Source of the DNA: Agrobacterium cucumeris
GTDB lineage: Bacteria > Pseudomonadota > Alphaproteobacteria > Rhizobiales > Rhizobiaceae
Reading direction: 5' to 3'
NCBI RefSeq assembly: GCF_030036535.1
Contig: NZ_CP080388.1
Span: forward strand, 1,669,001 to 1,733,000
DNA length: 64,000 bases
Shown one piece after another: positions 59,010 through 64,000 of this stretch. The translations under genes and the position numbers were made by a program. Positions within the stretch are counted from its first letter, which is position 1; each line of letters begins with the position of its first letter. The notes under the pieces were generated by a model. That model did not search any database, was not told the origin of the DNA, and was given only the letters and a program-made list of their open reading frames with translations.

Positions 59010-61488
59010 TCTATTGAAGGCCCATGCCGCCGGCATTGCGGCGGCAACGGCGGGCATTGCGCTGCCGGCCGCCGCCCAGCCAGTGCCGGGCGGTGTTTCC
59101 GCATTGCAGATCAAATGGTCCAAGGCGCCCTGTCGTTTCTGCGGCACAGGCTGCGGCGTCATGGTTGGCGTCAAGGAAGGCAAGGTTGTCGCCACCCATG
59201 GCGACATGCAGGCGGAGGTCAATCGTGGCCTCAACTGCATCAAGGGCTATTTCCTGTCCAAGATCATGTACGGCAAGGACCGGCTGCAGACCCCGCTTCT
59301 GCGCAAGAGAAACGGCGTCTACGCCAAGGACGGCGAGTTCGAGCCGGTGAGCTGGGACGAGGCCTTCGACGTGATGGCGCAGCAGTGCAAGCGGGTGTTG
59401 AAGGAGAAGGGGCCGACAGCCGTCGGCATGTTCGGCTCGGGCCAGTGGACGATCTTCGAAGGTTATGCAGCAACCAAGCTGATGCGCGCCGGTTTCCGCT
59501 CCAACAATCTTGATCCCAATGCCCGTCACTGCATGGCTTCGGCCGCTTACGCCTTCATGCGCACCTTCGGCATGGACGAGCCGATGGGCTGTTACGACGA
59601 TTTCGAACACGCCGATGCTTTCGTGCTCTGGGGCTCGAACATGGCGGAGATGCATCCCATTCTGTGGACCCGCATTGCCGACCGGCGTCTGGGTTTTGAC
59701 CACGTGAAGGTGGCGGTGCTTTCGACCTTCACCCATCGCAGCATGGATCTGGCCGATGTTCCGATCATCTTCAAACCGGGTACGGACCTCGTCATCCTCA
59801 ATTACATCGCCAACCACATCATCAAGACCGGCCGCGTCAACGAAGACTTCGTGAAGAACCACACGAAATTCGTGCGCGGTGTCACCGATATCGGTTATGG
59901 CCTGCGGCCCGACAATCCGGTGGAGGTGAATGCCGCCAATTCCGCCGATCCGACCAAGACGGAAGCGATCGATTTTGAGACCTTCAAGGAATTCGTCTCC
60001 GAATACACGCTGGAAAAAACCGCCGCCATGACCGGGGTTGAAGCCGGTTTCCTGGAAGAACTGGCCGAGCTTTATGCCGACCCGAAACGCAAGGTCATGT
60101 CGCTCTGGACCATGGGTTTCAACCAACATGTTCGTGGCGTCTGGGCCAACCAGATGGTCTATAATATCCACCTTCTGACCGGAAAGATTTCCGAGCCGGG
60201 CAACAGCCCGTTCTCGCTCACCGGCCAGCCATCGGCCTGCGGCACGGCGCGTGAGGTGGGAACCTTTGCCCACCGCCTGCCGGCCGACATGACGGTGACC
60301 AACCCGGAACACCGCAAACATGCCGAAGAAATCTGGCGCATACCGCACGGTGTCATCCCGGAAAAGCCGGGTTACCACGCCGTGCAGCAGGATCGTATGC
60401 TCCATGACGGCAAGCTGAATTTCTACTGGGTACAGGTCAACAACAACGTTCAGGCCGGTCCCAACACAAAGAACGAGACCTATCTCGGTTATCGCAATCC
60501 CGAAAACTTCATCGTGGTCTCGGATGCCTATCCGACCATCACCGCCATGAGTGCCGACCTCATCCTGCCCGCCGCCATGTGGGTGGAGAAAGAAGGGGCT
60601 TACGGCAATGCCGAGCGGCGCACCCATGTCTGGCACCAGCTGGTGGAGGCGTCGGGCGAGGCGCGTTCCGATCTGTGGCAGCTGGTGGAGTTTTCCAAGC
60701 GCTTCACCACCGATGAAGTGTGGCCGGCGGAACTGCTGGACGCCAATCCGGACTATCGCGGCAAAACGCTGTTTGAGGTTCTCTACAAGGATTGCGATGT
60801 CGGCAAGTTCCCGCTGAGCGAAATCAATGCGGATTACAAGAACCAGGAATCCACGGATTTCGGTTTCTACCTGCAAAAGGGTCTGTTCGAGGAATATGCC
60901 GCTTTCGGGCGCGGTCACGGCCACGATCTGGCGCCTTACGATGCCTATCACGAGGTGCGCGGCATGCGCTGGCCTGTGGTGGACGGCAAGGAAACGCTGT
61001 GGCGTTACCGCGAGGGTTACGACCCCTACGTCAAGCCGGGCGAGGGCGTGAAGTTCTACGGCAACAAGGATGGCAAGGCGGTCATCATCGCCGTGCCTTA
61101 CGAGCCGCCGGCGGAATCCCCGGATGAGGAATTCGACACCTGGCTGGTGACGGGCCGCGTGCTGGAGCACTGGCATTCCGGCTCCATGACCATGCGCGTG
61201 CCGGAACTTTACAAGGCCTTTCCCGGCGCTCGCTGTTTCATGAATGCCGCCGATGCGCGCAAGCGCGGGCTCAATCAGGGTGCGGAAATCCGCATCGTCT
61301 CGCGCCGTGGCGAAATCCGCTCCCGCGTGGAAACGCGCGGCCGCAACCGCATGCCGCCCGGCGTCATCTTCGTTCCCTGGTTCGACGCCAGCCAGTTGAT
61401 CAACAAGGTGACTCTCGACGCAACCGATCCCATCTCCAAGCAGACGGATTTCAAGAAATGCGCAGTCAAGATAGAGCCAGTCGCATGA
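58984..61488 (+). CDS. napA: Periplasmic nitrate reductase, large subunit
   Basis: An 834-residue molybdoenzyme. Tat signal ([17 protein letters not shown]), 4Fe-4S ligands C50, C53, C57 and C85, and the molybdenum ligand C183 ([13 protein letters not shown]). It reduces nitrate to nitrite with Mo-bis-MGD. The ATG at 58984 lies within napD and is favoured over an upstream in-frame ATG at 58933 since it gives the normal signal peptide. It overlaps napB by 4 bases. Confidence 0.97.
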   Translation: MSSELTRRDLLKAHAAGIAAATAGIALPAAAQPVPGGVSALQIKWSKAPCRFCGTGCGVMVGVKEGKVVATHGDMQAEVNRGLNCIKGYFLSKIMYGKDRLQTPLLRKRNGVYAKDGEFEPVSWDEAFDVMAQQCKRVLKEKGPTAVGMFGSGQWTIFEGYAATKLMRAGFRSNNLDPNARHCMASAAYAFMRTFGMDEPMGCYDDFEHADAFVLWGSNMAEMHPILWTRIADRRLGFDHVKVAVLSTFTHRSMDLADVPIIFKPGTDLVILNYIANHIIKTGRVNEDFVKNHTKFVRGVTDIGYGLRPDNPVEVNAANSADPTKTEAIDFETFKEFVSEYTLEKTAAMTGVEAGFLEELAELYADPKRKVMSLWTMGFNQHVRGVWANQMVYNIHLLTGKISEPGNSPFSLTGQPSACGTAREVGTFAHRLPADMTVTNPEHRKHAEEIWRIPHGVIPEKPGYHAVQQDRMLHDGKLNFYWVQVNNNVQAGPNTKNETYLGYRNPENFIVVSDAYPTITAMSADLILPAAMWVEKEGAYGNAERRTHVWHQLVEASGEARSDLWQLVEFSKRFTTDEVWPAELLDANPDYRGKTLFEVLYKDCDVGKFPLSEINADYKNQESTDFGFYLQKGLFEEYAAFGRGHGHDLAPYDAYHEVRGMRWPVVDGKETLWRYREGYDPYVKPGEGVKFYGNKDGKAVIIAVPYEPPAESPDEEFDTWLVTGRVLEHWHSGSMTMRVPELYKAFPGARCFMNAADARKRGLNQGAEIRIVSRRGEIRSRVETRGRNRMPPGVIFVPWFDASQLINKVTLDATDPISKQTDFKKCAVKIEPVA

Positions 61489-61949
61489 TCAGGAAACACG
61501 GATGGATCGCCGCCACGCTTCTGGTCGTGGCGCTGGCGACGGGGGCCGTTGCGCAGATGGTGCCGGAACTGTCCGGCCCGCGCGGCGATGCCATGAGGAC
61601 CGAGCCGGCCAAACCCCTGCCGAAATGGGTGATCGACGATTTCAGGCGCATGCGTGCCTATCCAGAGCAGCCGCCGGTCATCCCGCATTCGATCGACGGT
61701 TACCAGCTTTCTGTCAATACCAACCGCTGTCTGTCCTGTCACAAGCGCGAATTCACGCAGGACTCCGGCGCGCCGATGATCAGCGTCACCCATTACATGA
61801 CGCGGGAAGGCCAGATGCTGGCGGATGTTTCACCACGTCGCTATTTCTGCACAGCCTGCCATGTGCCGCAGGCCGATACGCGGCCGCTCGTGCCCAACAC
61901 CTTTCAGGACATGAGCGAAATGGGTGTCAAACCGGCGGGTAGCGAATGA
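61485..61949 (+). CDS. napB: Periplasmic nitrate reductase, diheme cytochrome c subunit
   Basis: A 154-residue diheme cytochrome c. Signal peptide residues 1-23, heme sites C82-L-S-C85-H86 and C122-T-A-C125-H126, with conserved [24 protein letters not shown] surroundings. It passes electrons from NapC to NapA. The ATG at 61485 overlaps the napA stop; the end overlaps napC by 4 bases. Confidence 0.95.
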   Translation: MIRKHGWIAATLLVVALATGAVAQMVPELSGPRGDAMRTEPAKPLPKWVIDDFRRMRAYPEQPPVIPHSIDGYQLSVNTNRCLSCHKREFTQDSGAPMISVTHYMTREGQMLADVSPRRYFCTACHVPQADTRPLVPNTFQDMSEMGVKPAGSE

Positions 61950-62647
61950 TGATCGCCCGTGTGAAAAAGCTCCTCGCCTGGCTGTGGGTGGTTCTGACGA
62001 CGCCGGCCGCCACGCTCAGCCTTGCTTTTCTAACCCTCGGCGGCTTCGTTGGCGGGGTGATGTTCTGGGGCGCCTTCAACACCGCGCTCGAAATGACCAA
62101 CAAGGAGGCCTTCTGCATTTCCTGCCACGAGATGCGGGCGAATGTTTATGAAGAGCTGACGCGGACGGTGCATTTCTCCAACCGTTCCGGCGTGCGCGCC
62201 TCCTGCCCGGATTGCCATGTGCCGCATGAATGGACGGACAAGATTGCCCGCAAGATGCAGGCTTCCAAGGAGGTCTGGGGCAAGATCTTTGGCACCATCG
62301 ATACGCGCAAGAAGTTTCTCGACCATCGCCTTGAGCTTGCACAACACGAATGGTCGCGCCTCAAAGCCAATGACAGCCTGGAATGCCGCAATTGCCATTC
62401 CTCCGCCGCCATGGACTTTACCAAGCAGACGCAGCGTGCTGCCGACATTCATTCAAAATATCTGCTGACGGGCAAGGCCACCTGCATCGATTGCCACAAG
62501 GGCATCGCCCATGAATTGCCGAATATGGAAGGCATCGATCCCGGCTGGAAAATGCCGCCGGCGCTCAACGATGAACCGGGACAGACGGCGTCTGCGGTCG
62601 ATGACTTGCGCCGCGCCATGAGCGATGTGCACAGGAACGTTTTCTGA
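61946..62647 (+). CDS. napC: NapC, tetraheme quinol dehydrogenase
   Basis: A 233-residue NapC/NirT membrane cytochrome. One N-terminal transmembrane helix (about 18-42) and four heme sites: C57-x2-C60-H61, C87-x2-C90-H91, C147-x2-C150-H151 and C180-x2-C183-H184. It oxidises quinol and delivers electrons to NapAB, so ubiquinol made by UbiTUV/UbiDX upstream feeds it. Last gene of napEFDABC; no napG or napH is present. Confidence 0.95.
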   Translation: MMIARVKKLLAWLWVVLTTPAATLSLAFLTLGGFVGGVMFWGAFNTALEMTNKEAFCISCHEMRANVYEELTRTVHFSNRSGVRASCPDCHVPHEWTDKIARKMQASKEVWGKIFGTIDTRKKFLDHRLELAQHEWSRLKANDSLECRNCHSSAAMDFTKQTQRAADIHSKYLLTGKATCIDCHKGIAHELPNMEGIDPGWKMPPALNDEPGQTASAVDDLRRAMSDVHRNVF

Positions 62648-62666
62648 GCATCAGATGCGGGGCATG

Positions 62667-62696
62667 GGAAGCCGGGGTCAGGCCCGTCCGGCTTCC
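62667..62696. terminator. Hairpin between napC and the convergent lysR gene
   Basis: GGAAGCCGG and CCGGCTTCC form a perfect 9-bp stem with a 12-base loop, 19 bases after the napC stop and overlapping the lysR 3' end. No T-run follows, so this may be a weak or rho-assisted stop. Confidence 0.45.
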
Positions 62697-63538
62697 TCGA
62701 TGAACCGGCGCAATAGCGGCAGATGCCGCCTCTCGGCAAGGCAGACGGCGTATTCGTCGATCAGTTCGCGGGCGTCGCCCAGAGGAACGAAGGAAAGTCG
62801 CGCATCGTGGCCGAACTCCAGATCGGCGACCACACCGCACCCCACCCCGTTGGCAATCGCTTCCCGCACGCCTTCTCTGGAGGAGATTTCGATCACCGGC
62901 TGGATGGAGATGCCGTGATCGGCGAGGTTCTTTTCGAAGATTTCACGCGTGCGCGATCCACGCTCGCGCATGACGAAGGACAGACCTTCCAGTTCGGCCA
63001 TAAGGACGTTCTGCCGCGCAGCCAGCGGATGCGAGACGGGTACGCATAAACCAAGCCGCATGCTGAGAAATTTGACACCGTAAAGGCGCGGATCGTCGGG
63101 TGCGCGGGCGGTGATGGCGACATCGGCCCGGTAGTCGATGATCTGCTCCACTACCCGTGCCGAATTGTCGACCGAAAGGGAAAAGGTCAGCTGCGGCCGC
63201 TCGGCCTTCAGCCGTGAAAGAATGGGAAGCGGCAGGATGGGGCCATCGGCTGCAACGCGCAGGTGCCCGCCGGCGGCACTTTCCCCACCGCGAAGCAGGG
63301 CCTTCGCCTCATTTTCCGCCTGGAACAGGCGAGCGGTGATTTCGAACAGGCGTTCGCCCTGCGGACTGAGGCTCACCCCCCGCGGTTTTCTTTCCAGAAG
63401 GTTCACGCCGCTGATCGCCTCCAGTTCCCGAACATGGGCCGAAAGCGTGGACTGGCTTATCGCCATGTCCCGTGCAGCCTGGGAAAAACCGCCCGATTGC
63501 GCGACGATATGAAAGGCCTTCAGCTGCGTGGTCGACAT
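62678..63538 (-). CDS. LysR family transcriptional regulator
   Basis: A 286-residue LysR regulator. The HTH is at residues 1-60 (FSQAARDMAISQSTLSAHVR, then LLERKPRGVSLSPQGERLF) and the effector domain from about 85. The ATG at 63538 has AGGA four bases ahead and gives the usual MSTTQLKAFHIVAQ start. It is convergent with napC and divergent from the gene at 63792, its likely target, with 253 bases between in which no clear dyad was found. Confidence 0.85.
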   Translation of the reverse strand: MSTTQLKAFHIVAQSGGFSQAARDMAISQSTLSAHVRELEAISGVNLLERKPRGVSLSPQGERLFEITARLFQAENEAKALLRGGESAAGGHLRVAADGPILPLPILSRLKAERPQLTFSLSVDNSARVVEQIIDYRADVAITARAPDDPRLYGVKFLSMRLGLCVPVSHPLAARQNVLMAELEGLSFVMRERGSRTREIFEKNLADHGISIQPVIEISSREGVREAIANGVGCGVVADLEFGHDARLSFVPLGDARELIDEYAVCLAERRHLPLLRRFIEEAGRA

Positions 63539-63791
63539 GGGGTCCTGTTCTGCCGCCGGTCGACACGACTGGCGCCGATGCGGAGTAATTATCGGTGAAA
63601 ACGCTGACAACTCCATGACGCCTGCGGGAAGGTTTCGTTTACCCCGCTGCGAAACCGATGGCGGGCATGGGAAATCTCTATGGCGCGTTTACACTTTGTT
63701 AGGAATTCGTCATCGGCGCGTTAGTCCCGGCCTCTAATCGTCCCGGTATGGCCAAAGGGCCAATCCGTTTCAGACAAAAAAGGCCAATGAG

Positions 63792-64000
63792 ATGACGACA
63801 CCTCAAAACTCAATCGCCAATCCCATCGAATCCTCCTCCGACTGGCTGCTGACCATTCCGCGGCTGTCGCAGCAACAGGGCATTCTGGTCTCGCCGAATG
63901 GTACCGGCATGGCGACGTCCTACAGCCTCGTTTATGACGTTTATTTCCCGAAGAATGGCTCCTCCGGTTGGATGCCATTTCTGCAGACCGACCTTACCAA
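63792..64000 (+). CDS. Unidentified protein, N-terminal fragment
   Basis: Only 69 complete codons are in the window. It starts MTTPQNSIANPIESSSDWLL, then TIPRLSQQQGILVSPNGTG and ATSYSLVYDVYFPKNGSSGW. The alternating hydrophobic strands (SYSLVYDVYFP, WMPFLQTDL) look like the start of a jelly-roll or concanavalin/LamG-like domain. There is no signal peptide at the N-terminus. Divergent from the LysR gene. Function unknown. Confidence 0.6.
   Translation, partial: MTTPQNSIANPIESSSDWLLTIPRLSQQQGILVSPNGTGMATSYSLVYDVYFPKNGSSGWMPFLQTDLT

Noticed and set aside
59011..61176. 721-codon minus-strand frame opposite napA
   Set aside because: Antisense shadow of napA; composition typical of reversed coding sequence.
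1..64000. CRISPR arrays, tRNA or rRNA genes, insertion sequences, prophage or conjugation genes
   Set aside because: Looked for regular spaced repeats, cloverleaf-like sequences and transposase or integrase proteins; none was found by eye.

Overview
The window is a high-GC alphaproteobacterial segment that looks like a chromosome of the Rhizobiaceae, most likely the Agrobacterium tumefaciens complex. The grounds are the dense coding, the typical four-gene heterotetrameric sarcosine oxidase operon, the rhizobial layout of nirKV-nnrR, norCBQD and napEFDABC, and a glucoside 3-dehydrogenase locus of the kind behind the classical 3-ketolactose trait of Agrobacterium. No rRNA, tRNA, CRISPR array, transposase or prophage gene was seen.

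Layout. (1) 1-4243: small regulator-plus-enzyme units: the start of a Gfo/Idh/MocA oxidoreductase divergent from a LacI regulator, an exported unknown protein, and an SDR divergent from a LysR regulator. (2) 4339-9796: a five-gene minus-strand ABC import operon that includes an alkaline-phosphatase-superfamily enzyme. It is divergent from a GntR/UTRA regulator and preceded by the palindrome TGGTCTAGACCA, so it is probably phosphonate or organophosphate uptake. (3) 9810-17077: a GlxA/GbdR-type regulator divergent from soxBDAG-purU, which links glycine-betaine/sarcosine demethylation to folate C1 recycling. (4) 17105-22069: an overlapping SulP transporter / ParB-like protein / MscS channel operon, then a cupin. 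(5) 22371-34035: a LacI-controlled sugar importer, two sugar-isomerase-fold proteins, a Gfo/Idh/MocA oxidoreductase, and a GMC dehydrogenase with its small subunit and cytochrome c. This is read as a complete 3-keto-glycoside pathway with a periplasmic and a cytoplasmic arm.

(6) 34075-57838 is a nitric-oxide and denitrification island: nnrR, nirV-nirK, nnrS, two DUF2249 proteins, norCBQD, norEF, a 51-residue membrane peptide plus nnrU, ubiX-ubiD-DUF488, ubiT-ubiU-ubiV plus an orphan protein, and a TonB receptor / ABC importer / second NnrS operon. Five promoters here carry the same inverted motif TTTG-N8-CAAA, often centred 64-71 bases before the next start codon. It is proposed as the NnrR box, and it joins anaerobic ubiquinone synthesis and the TonB-ABC-NnrS operon to the NO-responsive regulon. 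(7) 58037-62647 is periplasmic nitrate reductase napEFDABC. Together the window encodes nitrate to nitrite to NO to N2O; no nosZ is present in it. (8) The right edge holds a LysR regulator divergent from a truncated gene.

The most interesting candidate for an undescribed system is the TonB receptor / Tat-exported binding protein / ABC / NnrS operon at 51934-57838, placed under a denitrification-type box. The 3-keto-glycoside locus and the Ubi cluster with its orphan CxC protein come next. Functions are assigned from sequence reading and family knowledge only; no database search was run.
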